Shown piece after piece: positions 43,900-52,566 of a stretch of DNA of 64,000 nt. Under the pieces are notes generated by a model. That model had not been told where the DNA came from. It saw only the letters and a program-made list of their open reading frames with translations, and made no database searches. The DNA comes from Hyphomicrobiales bacterium (lineage in GTDB: Bacteria > Pseudomonadota > Alphaproteobacteria > Rhizobiales > OSC116): the NCBI GenBank assembly GCA_002401855.1, contig NVUH01000015.1, forward strand, positions 1 to 64,000, written 5' to 3'. Numbering within the stretch: position 1 is the first letter of the stretch; the number at the start of each line of letters is the position of its first letter. The translations under genes were made by a program, and so were the position numbers.

Positions 43900-44718
43900 T
43901 TAATTCTTAAACCCGCCAATCATCGCTGATTTTAATTCCTTCCAAAAACAATCTACATCCTCAAAGCCAGCTTCGCGCAACCATTTCAAGTCTAAATTCA
44001 AGTCACCTGCTTGCCATTTCTGTTGATGATTGTCTTGTGCTACCTCGCTGCCTACGTCCTTTTTCTTGACAGAGGGCGTATCAATATCCATTTCAGCTTG
44101 TTCATAGGTCAAAGTCTCATCAGTCACAGATTTCACATGCTCAATATGTCGGGCGATGTTTACCTGCCTATAATATTTTTGCAATTTTTCGGTAGAGGCT
44201 AAAGTTAAATCTATATTTATGAAACACCCCCCAATTTTGACAATATCATATATCTGTTTGAACAATTCGGCGCGTTGGTCGCGCAATCCATGCATGGCAA
44301 GCGAACTAATTACTGCATCAAATTTCTGCACATTATCTGTGTTTAAACCACTTAGCTTCTCATGCCATTCTGGGTCTTTAAAATTTGCAAATACGCGCTG
44401 AATCCGATTTCCAAAGTTCACTTGGCGTTGTTTCAACAAATCAAGCATGGCCGCAGAGCCATCCAAACAAACCAGTTGAGCATTCGGATATCGCTCCAAA
44501 ATCACCTCACTTAAGGCACCAAACCCTGCGCCCATATCGAGTATTCTAACAGGTGCATCAGCGTCAAATGGCAATAAATCTGCCAATAATTCAAATCTAT
44601 ATCGCCTTGCGCCTAACTCTCGGTCAGCACGCTGTTGCCAACGTTTTACATATTCCGGCGATGCCCAGTTGTGCGGGCTTCGGTGAATGTGCGGGTTATT
44701 GGTGGGGTCTTTAGTCAT
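43900..44718 (-). CDS. Class I SAM-dependent methyltransferase in heme operon
   Basis: A 272-residue methyltransferase. Motif I is VRILDMGAGFGALSEVILER, the acidic residue is in QLVCLDGSAAMLDLL, followed by FDAVISSLAMHGLRDQRAEL and GGCFINIDL. It follows hmuV by 12 bp and so is co-transcribed with the heme importer. It is not similar in its N terminus to the O-methyltransferase-like protein at 41.7 kb. A SAM-dependent modification of heme or another chelate is conceivable, but no known heme-degradation protein looks like this. Confidence 0.8.
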   Translation of the reverse strand: MTKDPTNNPHIHRSPHNWASPEYVKRWQQRADRELGARRYRFELLADLLPFDADAPVRILDMGAGFGALSEVILERYPNAQLVCLDGSAAMLDLLKQRQVNFGNRIQRVFANFKDPEWHEKLSGLNTDNVQKFDAVISSLAMHGLRDQRAELFKQIYDIVKIGGCFINIDLTLASTEKLQKYYRQVNIARHIEHVKSVTDETLTYEQAEMDIDTPSVKKKDVGSEVAQDNHQQKWQAGDLNLDLKWLREAGFEDVDCFWKELKSAMIGGFKN

Positions 44719-44730
44719 ATCATGCCTCGT

Positions 44731-45540
44731 TCAACCGCTATAACCAGTCATATAACTGGGTTCAGCGTGTGTGTGTTTCGGTAAAATCATTAAAAATGGA
44801 TGGTTAAGTTCAGGATAATCATGCCGTTTAAAACCAATCTGAAAAACCTCTTCTAACAGGCTTTCACTTAGCACTTCATCAGGCGTGCCGATGGCACGTA
44901 ATTTGGCTTGGTGCATAATGGCAATTTTATCCGCATAGGCAGCCGCAAGGTTTAAATCGTGCAACACCACAATAACGCTTGCACCGCCATTAGCCAGAGC
45001 CTTAGCCAAACGCAAAATACCGTGTTGGTGGCGCGGGTCAACATGTGAGATTGGTTCGTCTAAAAAAACCAATGGCGCCCGCTGGGCAAGAACTCGGGCT
45101 AAATTCACTCTGGCTTTCTCACCCCCAGAAAGTGTTAAATAATTTCTTTGGCTAAAACCCAGCATTTCAGTATCCGCCAAAGCAGATTTAACAATTTCTA
45201 GATCCGCAAGGCTTTCACCTTTTTTATCTAAATGTGGATTGCGACCAAATAGCACCACTTGTGATGCGTTAAACGGGAAATTCAGGTCTGAAGATTGCGG
45301 CATTACCGAGCGGGTTTGAGCTAACTGTTTGATAGAATAATCTGTTAACGCCTTACCAAATAATTTGACCCGCCCCTCGCTTGCTTCTAAATCACCACTT
45401 AATAATTTAATCAAGCAAGTCTTACCAGCGCCATTGGGGCCAATGATAGCCAACAATTCACCATGAGCAACCTTTAGGCTAACATTGTCGATTAATTTTT
45501 TATTATTTAAAATCAAACTTATATTTTGAGCTTCAAGCAT
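44731..45540 (-). CDS. hmuV: HmuV-like heme ABC transporter ATPase
   Basis: A 269-residue ATPase. Walker A is IGPNGAGKTCLIKLLSG, the characteristic HmuV region is RSVMPQSSDLNFPFNASQVV with LFGRNPH, the signature is LSGGEKARVNLARVL, Walker B is LVFLDEPISHVDPRHQH and the H-loop is VVLHDLNLAAAYAD. The overall pattern matches hemin importers of alphaproteobacteria. It overlaps the permease stop by one base. It energises transfer of heme from HmuT through HmuU. Confidence 0.9.
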   Translation of the reverse strand: MLEAQNISLILNNKKLIDNVSLKVAHGELLAIIGPNGAGKTCLIKLLSGDLEASEGRVKLFGKALTDYSIKQLAQTRSVMPQSSDLNFPFNASQVVLFGRNPHLDKKGESLADLEIVKSALADTEMLGFSQRNYLTLSGGEKARVNLARVLAQRAPLVFLDEPISHVDPRHQHGILRLAKALANGGASVIVVLHDLNLAAAYADKIAIMHQAKLRAIGTPDEVLSESLLEEVFQIGFKRHDYPELNHPFLMILPKHTHAEPSYMTGYSG

Positions 45541-46589
45541 TAAGCAACTCCACCATGATCACGCCGTGTGCGCTCAATTAAATATAAAAAGAATGGCGCC
45601 CCAACCAGTGCTGTAACCAACCCCAGAGGCAATTGCGCAGGCGACACAACCGTGCGGGCAAATAAATCTGCCAACACCAATAAAATCGCTCCGCCCATTG
45701 CCGATGCAGGTAACAACAATCTATGATCAGGCCCCAAAATAAGCCGGAACAAATGCGGTGCGACCAAACCAACAAATCCAATAACACCCGCCACAGAAAC
45801 AGCCGCCCCCGTTGCGATCGAAGCCAAAGCCAAACATTGCAGCCGCGCTCTTTCCGTATCAACCCCCAGATGCCGCGCTTCAGCATCACCAAGCGCCAAC
45901 AAATTAAGCGTTCGCGCATATCGCAACATAAAAATAAAACTCAAAATTATAAACGGCGCGATCACCCAGATAAACTTCCAAATAGAAGCGCTTAACGAAC
46001 CCATCATCCAAAATACAATAGACCGAAGCTCCGCATCATCCGAAACAAATGATAAAAAGCTCACCACCGCCCCCATCAGCGCATTCACCGCGATACCAAC
46101 CAATAATAATGTGGTAACTTCAGCTTGGCCGCCTCGCCGCGCAAAGCGATATACAAGCATTGCAGTGCCCAAACCACCAACAAATGCCATAGCAGGAAGC
46201 GTCCAGATACCCAGTGCAGTAAAGCCCAATACAATGGCAATGGTTGCCCCCGCCGCTGCCCCACCAGAAACACCAATAAGCCCAGGACTGGCTAACGGGT
46301 TACGAAAAACTCCTTGAATGACTGTGCCAGAAACACCTAGTGCGCCACCAATTAAAACGCCCATCACCACACGTGGTAAACGAATGGCTATCAAAACAGC
46401 ATGTTCTCTCGAAGTGAATTCAATGGGTAAAGCTATACCCAGCTTACTCAACAATATAGCTATGGTTTTATCAAGTGGAATAAAAAATGCACCAATTCCC
46501 ACACTGATTAAGCATATCAAAACCAACATAACGGCAATAACGCTTAATGCAATATTGCCACTAATGTTCTTAGATTTATTTGGGTTCAT
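45540..46589 (-). CDS. hmuU: HmuU-like heme permease (FecCD family)
   Basis: A FecCD permease of 349 residues if started at the ATG at 46587-46589. Motifs are IRLPRVVMGVLIGGALGVSG, VIQGVFRNPLASPGLIGVSG and VIGFVGLVAPHLFRLILGPD, and it ends IERTRRDHGG. Longer starts exist: an ATG overlapping the hmuT stop would add about 20 residues. The chosen start lies inside a strong hairpin (46585-46619), so its access may be regulated. Co-operon with hmuT and hmuV. Confidence 0.88.
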   Translation of the reverse strand: MNPNKSKNISGNIALSVIAVMLVLICLISVGIGAFFIPLDKTIAILLSKLGIALPIEFTSREHAVLIAIRLPRVVMGVLIGGALGVSGTVIQGVFRNPLASPGLIGVSGGAAAGATIAIVLGFTALGIWTLPAMAFVGGLGTAMLVYRFARRGGQAEVTTLLLVGIAVNALMGAVVSFLSFVSDDAELRSIVFWMMGSLSASIWKFIWVIAPFIILSFIFMLRYARTLNLLALGDAEARHLGVDTERARLQCLALASIATGAAVSVAGVIGFVGLVAPHLFRLILGPDHRLLLPASAMGGAILLVLADLFARTVVSPAQLPLGLVTALVGAPFFLYLIERTRRDHGGVA

Positions 46590-46619
46590 TCTATCGCCCA
46601 AAAACGGCGATAGAATGAA
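46585..46619 (-). promoter_or_regulatory. 14-bp hairpin covering the hmuU start codon
   Basis: Arms 46585-46598 and 46606-46619 are exactly complementary around a seven-base loop. On the minus strand the 3' arm includes the ATG of hmuU. It lies 23 nt past the hmuT stop, so it can act as an intercistronic hairpin that lowers hmuU translation or protects hmuT mRNA. Confidence 0.6.
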
Positions 46620-46641
46620 GCTTTTTGAGCGTATGATAAAA

Positions 46642-47670
46642 TCACTTATCATCTGCATAAAGTTTTTCAGCAAATGCTTTGGCGGCTGAAGGCAATCTCC
46701 AACTTGCACGATGAGTTTCTAAAGATGCCCATGTTAGAAATTTCTTATTTTCACCTGCAGGAGTTTCACTAACACCAGGAATTGCAAGTATATATTGAAC
46801 AGGGTCTTCATTACGATCCCAGAGTTTTTGCGGAATGACAATATAATCAGGCTTCATTGGAATGATCGCTTCAGGATCGATTTCTTTTTCACCGCTAATT
46901 TTTGCTTCTGCCCCCACATTAATGGCACCAGCCAACCGAATGACCAAATCTTCGGTTTTCATTAAACCAGTGGTACGCGTACTGCCCTCGCTATAGGGCA
47001 ACATACTCATCACGCGGTAATGTTTACCACTATCGGCAGCCAGTTTTGCAGCTGCGGCTGCATCTAAACGCATGCCTTCAATTAGCTCATGGCCTTTTTC
47101 AGGCACTTCAAGCGCTGCGGCAATTAATTCAACAAATTCTTCTAATACCCGCATGGTATATTTACCCTGCTCTTTAGCACGAGCCAATTCTGGTACAATA
47201 AGCACATCTACATCAGCGGCTTTAAGTTGTTCAAAAATACCCAAATTGCCTTCTTTTTTGGCTGCCCAATCAGGCATAATAACCAAATCTGGATTCAAGC
47301 TCAACACACCCTCAACATTGAGTGAGCTATAAGAACCAACATCAGGTAATTTTTCAATTACTCCTTCAGGCCAGATTGCATTTTTTGTACGACCAACAAC
47401 AAGATCACCCAAACCAAGGCCAAAAATAGCGTCAGAAACAGAAGGCACCAATGCAACAATACGCTTGGCGCTATTAATTGTAGTTTCATTGCCAAAACTA
47501 TCCGTAACATTAAGCGGGTAGCCGCCTGCTGCTTGAACACTTGAAATGATAAAAACACTTGTAGCCAAACCAAGTGCCGCACTGCGCATCAAATTACAAC
47601 TAAGCTTTTTCACATTAAAAAGAGCGTTCAATAATATACTTTTCTTTAATTCCATCTGTTTTTGTTCCAT
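46642..47670 (-). CDS. hmuT: HmuT-like heme-binding periplasmic protein
   Basis: A 342-residue class III binding protein. The early N terminus is long; the likely signal peptide core is RSAALGLATSVFIISSVQAA (residues about 29-48). The mature part contains AKRIVALVPSVSDAIFGLG, VGSYSSLNVEGVLSLNPDLV and MPYS-type segments (MLPYSEGSTRTTGLM), consistent with hemin-binding HmuT. It delivers heme to HmuUV. An ATG is reachable at 47670 or later (residue 6 or 28); the exact start is open. The upstream region is AT-rich. Confidence 0.85.
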   Translation of the reverse strand: MEQKQMELKKSILLNALFNVKKLSCNLMRSAALGLATSVFIISSVQAAGGYPLNVTDSFGNETTINSAKRIVALVPSVSDAIFGLGLGDLVVGRTKNAIWPEGVIEKLPDVGSYSSLNVEGVLSLNPDLVIMPDWAAKKEGNLGIFEQLKAADVDVLIVPELARAKEQGKYTMRVLEEFVELIAAALEVPEKGHELIEGMRLDAAAAAKLAADSGKHYRVMSMLPYSEGSTRTTGLMKTEDLVIRLAGAINVGAEAKISGEKEIDPEAIIPMKPDYIVIPQKLWDRNEDPVQYILAIPGVSETPAGENKKFLTWASLETHRASWRLPSAAKAFAEKLYADDK

Positions 47671-47983
47671 TTTATTTCGTTCCTAGTAAATTCAAATCAA
47701 TAAAGTGGTGGTGTTTTCAAAAAACTTGCCAAACGAAACATCATGTTGGATGACATTATAATATTTGTTAAATTGGTTGAATTTGCCCCACACAATTAAA
47801 TGCTAAAACTGCTCAAAGCGGAGTTCATGCAATTAATAATCACTATTAATATTTATTGATAAAAATTATGTATGTCAAGTAAGTATATGAATTTTATAGT
47901 TATTTTAATTATAATAATTAAAATAACTGATTCAAGCAGGCAGTAGATGTCAATTAATTTGCCATGTTTATCAAGTCGAAGTG
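47671..47983. promoter_or_regulatory. hmuT upstream region with 31-nt AT palindrome
   Basis: No gene is seen. The stretch contains the long AT palindrome listed separately and further AT-rich repeats (TTAATAATCACTATTAATA near 47829), likely promoter and iron-responsive operator DNA for hmuTUV. No specific regulator box can be assigned. Confidence 0.5.
47898..47928. promoter_or_regulatory. 15-bp-armed AT-rich palindrome upstream of hmuT
   Basis: AGTTATTTTAATTAT at 47898-47912 is exactly complementary to 47914-47928 around one central base. It lies 228 bp upstream of the hmuT start and 56 bp past the stop of the ABC/DUF302 pseudogene. It could be an operator or the weak terminator of that pseudogene. 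Confidence 0.55.
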
Positions 47984-48766
47984 TCATAAAGATAGCTGCC
48001 CTATGAAAACAAACCTTAGCCACCACATATCTGATGCCAATAGAACTTGTTTCGATAAGCCCATCAACTTTGTATATTTTTTCACCGTCATTGATGCTAC
48101 CGAGCCAAGAACAAACAAAAATGCAAAGTCACCCAGAGCAGGGTTTTCAATGGCCTGCAGTGAAGCCAATGGATCAACCGCAGAAATTTCAACTTTATCA
48201 TCACCATAATCTTGAATAATAACGTTACATGGCAGTATGGTTCCAATATGCGGTTCAGCGCAAAGAGCTTTATAAGCATAGTCTGGTTTACATGCACCCA
48301 AGATGGTATAAGGTCTAAAATCAACATCCAATTTATTCCTAAACGTCACCTTAATGTCTATTGTGGTGAGAACACCAAATCCATTTTCTGCAAGAACATG
48401 CTTTACACGCTCAATAGTTTGATCAAATACTTTTTCGGCGCCAAGGCTTTTGGTAAAATCAACAATACGAATCCCTTCTAAACTAGGGGGGCGTTGGAAC
48501 GCCATACCAACGCCTAATCTCGCCCTTTCATCAATTGCCATTTGCTCAATTGGTTGACCATTAATGCTTATCTCACCTTTAATAATCTTGAAGGGAGGAG
48601 TGCCCATAATTGATGACTATAGGCTAGATTTTCCAGAACCGTTTGGGCCAAACAAAATATGTAATTCACCATCATTAATGGTTAAGTCGATATTATGAAG
48701 CACTGGAGTTTCAGCCACACATATATCAACATTCTTAAATTTAAATGAATTTTCACCTTTCAACAT
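47984..48766 (-). pseudogene. Broken ABC ATPase fused to a DUF302 domain
   Basis: From an ATG at 48766 the frame encodes an ABC ATPase start with FKNVDICVAETPVLH and Walker A FGPNGSGKSSL, then an in-frame TAG at 48617-48619. The same frame continues SSIMGTPPFKIIKGEI and RLGVGMAFQRPPSLEGIRI (Q-loop), as in SufC-like ATPases. It then shifts directly into a DUF302 domain (FDQTIERVKHVLAENGFGVL, VDFRPYTILGACKPDYA, GTILPCNVIIQDYGD, ending ENPAL). The ATPase signature and Walker B are gone. The C-terminal 40 residues match neither family. An open frame from 48607 could still make a DUF302 protein. Confidence 0.75.
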
Positions 48767-49076
48767 GTGCATAAATTTTAGCTGCGGCAATAAGTCCTAA
48801 ACCAATAAATATTCAATATTTTTCTAAAATCTTATCTGAAATATTTTCTAAACATCACAACCACTTAATGAATATTTTAAAATTAGTCTAAAAATGGAAA
48901 TTTCTAAAATTATATAACTTATTGTAATTATTCTAATTTATAGCATTTGCAATAATATTCTTGAAGAATACTCTACATTTGAAACAGGCAGAATTATAGC
49001 CCGCTTTCGTAGAAGTAAAAAATTGCTAACTAGCTCAATATCGAGCCAAATGGCATCGGATAAAAAGGATATTTAT
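48767..49076 (+). promoter_or_regulatory. Promoter region of third FecBCD-type operon
   Basis: No gene is supported. The stretch is AT-rich with several TTCTAAA motifs (near 48825, 48846, 48902) and TGTAATTATTCTAAT near 48923, which loosely resembles the Irr box TTTAGAA-N3-TTCTAAA of alphaproteobacteria. A palindrome TATTCTTGAAGAATA is at 48956-48970. Iron-dependent control is inferred only. Confidence 0.4.
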
Positions 49077-50159
49077 ATGTCTAGAATAAGGTTTGGCAAA
49101 TCGTTAAAAACCATATTATTGACCAGTTGCATGCTTGCAATTCCCATGATCAATACAAGTTATGCCGAAACAATCACCTATACCGACCAAGCAGATCGTG
49201 TGGTAACGCTTGAAAAAATTCCTGAACGCATTGCAACCATTGCAACGCCAGCAGGTTCTATGGTGGTGGCAATCTCAGGTAATGCTGATCGATTGGTCGG
49301 TACATCGCAAAATTCTAAAAATGCACTTGTAGAAGGCGTATTAAATGAATTTTTCCCTAAATTAAATGATATTTCTTCTAATATTATTGGTAAAAATGGT
49401 GATGCCAACATTGAAGAATTACTTAATTTAGAAACTGACCTAGTTTTACAGTGGGCACGCAATACCAAAAGCATCGAAGCTATGGAAGCCGCAGGCCTAA
49501 ATGTTGCCGGCATGCTATATAAAAAAATAGAAATTGCTAAAACTTGGCTCACCGACATTGGTATAATTTTAAGAAACAGCCCCAAAGCTGAAGAAATATT
49601 GGCTTGGCATGATGCAGCATATAAACGCATCACTGATAAAACCAAAAATATTGCCGATGCGGATAAACCTAGCGTACTCTACCTGCTTAGTGAAAAACGT
49701 GCCGCTGGCCCAGCAAGCCATTTTCAATTTTTCATGGACACAGCGGGTGCTAAAAACGCCATGCCGACAAAAGCAAAATTCATAGATGTCGATGCTGAAA
49801 TGGTGCTTAAGGCCGACCCAGACATCATCTGGTTATTTGGCTTTAATATGAAAATGACACCAGATAAAATTTATGCCAATCCAATTTTTGCTGACTTAAA
49901 AGCCGTGCAAAACCACCGCGTTTACAAAGTTCCTGTTGGTGGTGATAGATGGGATCCACCAAACCAAGAATTTGCATTAGGTTGGGAATGGTTCACACGA
50001 ACAGTTCACCCAGATCTACTTGATGGATCAATTCGGCAGAGCATTAAAACCGCATTTCCAATGCTGTATGGCAAAACACCAACGGATGCACAAATTGATT
50101 CAATGCTAAGAGCCGAGATGAATAGAGATGGCTTAGATTACGCAAAAATAATCCGCTAA
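49077..50159 (+). CDS. Metal-chelate periplasmic binding protein of third operon
   Basis: A 360-residue class III binding protein. The ATG at 49077 follows AAGGA at a good distance; an upstream TTG-started frame is less likely. The signal peptide core is ILLTSCMLAIPMINTSYAE. The mature part has ERIATIATPAGSMVVAISGN, VGTSQNSK and DADKPSVLYLLSEKRAAGP, followed by ADPDIIWLFGFNMK and VGGDRWDPPNQEFALGWEWF. It is longer and clearly different from the four paralogs at 34-37 kb and from HmuT. It begins the operon with permease, ATPase, cupins and the DUF364 protein. The ligand is unknown, likely a metal chelate. Confidence 0.85.
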   Translation: MSRIRFGKSLKTILLTSCMLAIPMINTSYAETITYTDQADRVVTLEKIPERIATIATPAGSMVVAISGNADRLVGTSQNSKNALVEGVLNEFFPKLNDISSNIIGKNGDANIEELLNLETDLVLQWARNTKSIEAMEAAGLNVAGMLYKKIEIAKTWLTDIGIILRNSPKAEEILAWHDAAYKRITDKTKNIADADKPSVLYLLSEKRAAGPASHFQFFMDTAGAKNAMPTKAKFIDVDAEMVLKADPDIIWLFGFNMKMTPDKIYANPIFADLKAVQNHRVYKVPVGGDRWDPPNQEFALGWEWFTRTVHPDLLDGSIRQSIKTAFPMLYGKTPTDAQIDSMLRAEMNRDGLDYAKIIR

Positions 50160-50171
50160 TTAACACTAATC

Positions 50172-50202
50172 TCGAGAGGTTTTTAAGTTTAAAACCTCTC
50201 GA
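50172..50202 (+). terminator. 12-bp hairpin between binding-protein and permease genes
   Basis: TCGAGAGGTTTT at 50172-50183 and its exact complement at 50191-50202 enclose a seven-base loop, starting 13 nt after the binding-protein stop. The 3' side is A-rich rather than T-rich on this strand, so it is a protecting or partly attenuating hairpin rather than a full terminator. Confidence 0.7.
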
Positions 50203-50222
50203 AAAAAATAGAGATTAAATTT

Positions 50223-51320
50223 ATGTCTAGTCGCGACATCCCCTCCCCGCCGTCATTAACACAACGCCTAAACAATTTGTTAGGCTATTTTGGCCTTTCA
50301 AAAACCAATAATTTCACTTTGCAAATTATCATTATGCTCAGTATTTTGACCATAACTATAATATTTGCATTATCTACAGGGCGTTATCCAATTTCCTTCG
50401 ATCATGTCGTGCGCATTTTACTGTCAAATATATTTGACATTACCCCAGACTGGAAGATAGTCGAACAAAAGGTTGTGGAATTGGTGCGTTTACCGCGCAT
50501 TTTAGTGGCTGGGTTATGCGGTGCAGCACTTTCTATAAGCGGCGCAGCCTTACAAGGCATGTTCCGCAATCCGCTGGTTGGGCCGCAAATCATTGGCGTA
50601 TCATCTGGCTCAGCATTCGGAGGAGTGCTAGCCATTTTATTTTTATTACCTAGTTATTTTATATCCATTTTTGCATTTATTTTTGGTGTTATTGCCCTGC
50701 TGTTCACCATGGGCATTGCCCGCGCTGGCGGTGGCAAAAATATACTTTCCTTGGTATTGGGCGGCATTGTAACCTCGGCTTTTTTCGCATCATTAGTATC
50801 TCTAGCCAAATATGCCGCCGATCCAGACGATGCCTTGCCTACCATTGTTTATTGGCTGATGGGTTCATTCAATGAATCTAGTTATTCTGATGTTGTATAT
50901 ATTTTAGTGCCCATCTTAACCGCAGGTGTGTTGGTTTATAAAATGCGTCATCTGGTTAATATATTATCATTAGGTGAAGAAGAAGCGCGCTCTTTGGGGG
51001 TCAATGTCGACCGCAGCCGATGGACAATTTTGTTATCAGTGGCAGTTATGATTTCCGCCACAGTTTCAGTCAGTGGGGTCATTGGTTGGGTCGGGCTTAT
51101 CATTCCGCATTTCGCACGCATGATTACGGGGCCAAACCATTCAAGGCTTATCCCTGTATCCATGTTAGCTGGCGCAACTTATATGATTTTGGTCGATACG
51201 GTTGCGCGCACAGCAAGCTATGGCGAAATTCCAATCGGCGTATTAACCGCATTACTTGGCGCTCCCATATTTGCTTGGTTACTTTATCGCACTCAACTAA
51301 AAGGCTGGAGCAATGATTAA
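50223..51320 (+). CDS. FecCD-type permease of third operon
   Basis: A 365-residue BtuC/FecCD permease. Motifs are RLPRILVAGLCGAALSISGA, MFRNPLVGPQIIGVSSGSAF and VIGWVGLIIPHFARMITGPN, followed by GAPIFAWLLYR. The ninth-helix loop LSLGEEEARSLGVNVDRSR is the family's coupling segment. Only one permease gene is present, so it should form a homodimer. Its stop overlaps the ATPase start by 8 bp. Confidence 0.93.
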   Translation: MSSRDIPSPPSLTQRLNNLLGYFGLSKTNNFTLQIIIMLSILTITIIFALSTGRYPISFDHVVRILLSNIFDITPDWKIVEQKVVELVRLPRILVAGLCGAALSISGAALQGMFRNPLVGPQIIGVSSGSAFGGVLAILFLLPSYFISIFAFIFGVIALLFTMGIARAGGGKNILSLVLGGIVTSAFFASLVSLAKYAADPDDALPTIVYWLMGSFNESSYSDVVYILVPILTAGVLVYKMRHLVNILSLGEEEARSLGVNVDRSRWTILLSVAVMISATVSVSGVIGWVGLIIPHFARMITGPNHSRLIPVSMLAGATYMILVDTVARTASYGEIPIGVLTALLGAPIFAWLLYRTQLKGWSND

Positions 51321-52044
51321 AGTCAAAAACATTGGCTATAAATATCCTAAAGCTAAAACATCCATTTTTGAGGGCCATAACTTTGAGTTAGAAGCTGGTG
51401 AAATCCTTGCCATTTTAGGCCCAAATGGTTCGGGAAAAACCACACTGATTAAGTCTCTACTTGGTTTATTGCCAATTTTCGAAGGTGAAATTAAGATCAA
51501 TGGCGTGCGTTCTTATGTGCCACAACATACGCTAAGCCCATTCGATTATAGCGTTACAGAAATGGTAGTAATGGGTGCTAGCGGTCAGAATGGCTTATTC
51601 GCCGAACCAACCAAGGCTGACTTCAAAAAAACTGATGAAGCCCTAGAGCAAGTGGGCATGCTAGATTGGCGGGATGAGAGTTTTTCACACTTAAGCGGTG
51701 GCCAACGACAGATGATTTTAATCGCCAGAGCTTTGGTTTCTAGTCCAGATATCATGATATTAGATGAACCGACATCAGCACTTGATTATCGCAATCAAGA
51801 CAAAGTGTTACAAACTATGAAATATGTCGCCGATCAAGGCAAGGCCGTTATATTCTCTACCCATTGCCCCTTACAAGCCTTACATGTTTCACAAAAAACC
51901 TTGTTGGTCAAAAACAACACACCAAGCATTTTCGGCCTATCCAAAGATGTTTTGAGCCAAGAGAATCTAAGCAAACTTTACCAATTACCCATAGCCAGAG
52001 GCAGGCTTGAACAATCAGAAATTATTGTGCCTCTATATAGTTAA
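51313..52044 (+). CDS. FecE-type ATPase of third operon
   Basis: A 243-residue ATPase. Walker A is ILGPNGSGKTTLIKSLLG, the signature is LSGGQRQMILIARALV, Walker B is DIMILDEPTSALDY and the switch region is STHCPLQALHVS. The H-loop His is followed by Cys-Pro rather than the usual Asp-x. It overlaps the permease gene, and 43 bp lead to the first cupin. It completes the third ABC transporter. Confidence 0.93.
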   Translation: MIKVKNIGYKYPKAKTSIFEGHNFELEAGEILAILGPNGSGKTTLIKSLLGLLPIFEGEIKINGVRSYVPQHTLSPFDYSVTEMVVMGASGQNGLFAEPTKADFKKTDEALEQVGMLDWRDESFSHLSGGQRQMILIARALVSSPDIMILDEPTSALDYRNQDKVLQTMKYVADQGKAVIFSTHCPLQALHVSQKTLLVKNNTPSIFGLSKDVLSQENLSKLYQLPIARGRLEQSEIIVPLYS

Positions 52045-52087
52045 TTTCTGAACAATCATAAACTTAGCCAATAAATAGGAGATTAAA

Positions 52088-52540
52088 ATGAGTATTCTAA
52101 ATAAATTAGCATTAGCGGGAATGGCCATATTTTTAACCACAAGCACGGCATTTGCAGAGCCAAGGCCAACAAGCTTGTTAGATCTTTCTACTTTAGCCAG
52201 CAGTCCAGTGTTTAACGACCAAGGCACAGCAACGCCATTGGCCTTCACCGATGACAAAAAATCTGCTGTTGTGGTCATTCAATTGCCACCACATAGCAAA
52301 GCGGCGGGCGCACATGCCACTAGCGATGGCCGAGTTAGATATGCCTTTGTACTTGCAGGCACATTATATTTTGCCGACGGCGATGAAGTTGATGAGTCTA
52401 AAGAGAAAGCTTACCCAACAGGATCAATTCTGGTCATCACCTCTGGAACAAAACACTGGGTCGCGACCCGTGAAGAAGGGCTGACATTAATGCTAACCGC
52501 TCATGCACCAGAAAACCTTGCCGCCAACGCATTGAAATAA
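52088..52540 (+). CDS. Exported cupin-domain protein
   Basis: A 150-residue single-domain cupin. The signal peptide is MSILNKLALAGMAIFLTTST ending AFAEP. The cupin motifs are HSKAAGAHATSDGRVRYAFV (His-rich motif 1) and a second, PTGSILVITSGTKHWVATRE, with His and Glu that can hold a metal. It should be periplasmic. It is a close paralog of the next gene. A ribosome site ATAGGAG precedes it. It may bind a metal chelate or act as an isomerase/oxygenase scaffold; no enzyme class is clear. Confidence 0.8.
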   Translation: MSILNKLALAGMAIFLTTSTAFAEPRPTSLLDLSTLASSPVFNDQGTATPLAFTDDKKSAVVVIQLPPHSKAAGAHATSDGRVRYAFVLAGTLYFADGDEVDESKEKAYPTGSILVITSGTKHWVATREEGLTLMLTAHAPENLAANALK

Positions 52541-52566
52541 CCATGCCAATATTTAAGGATATAATC

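Noticed and set aside
48767-49076. Definite Irr or Fur boxes upstream of the third FecBCD operon
   Set aside because: Only loose matches in AT-rich DNA; kept as a low-confidence remark.
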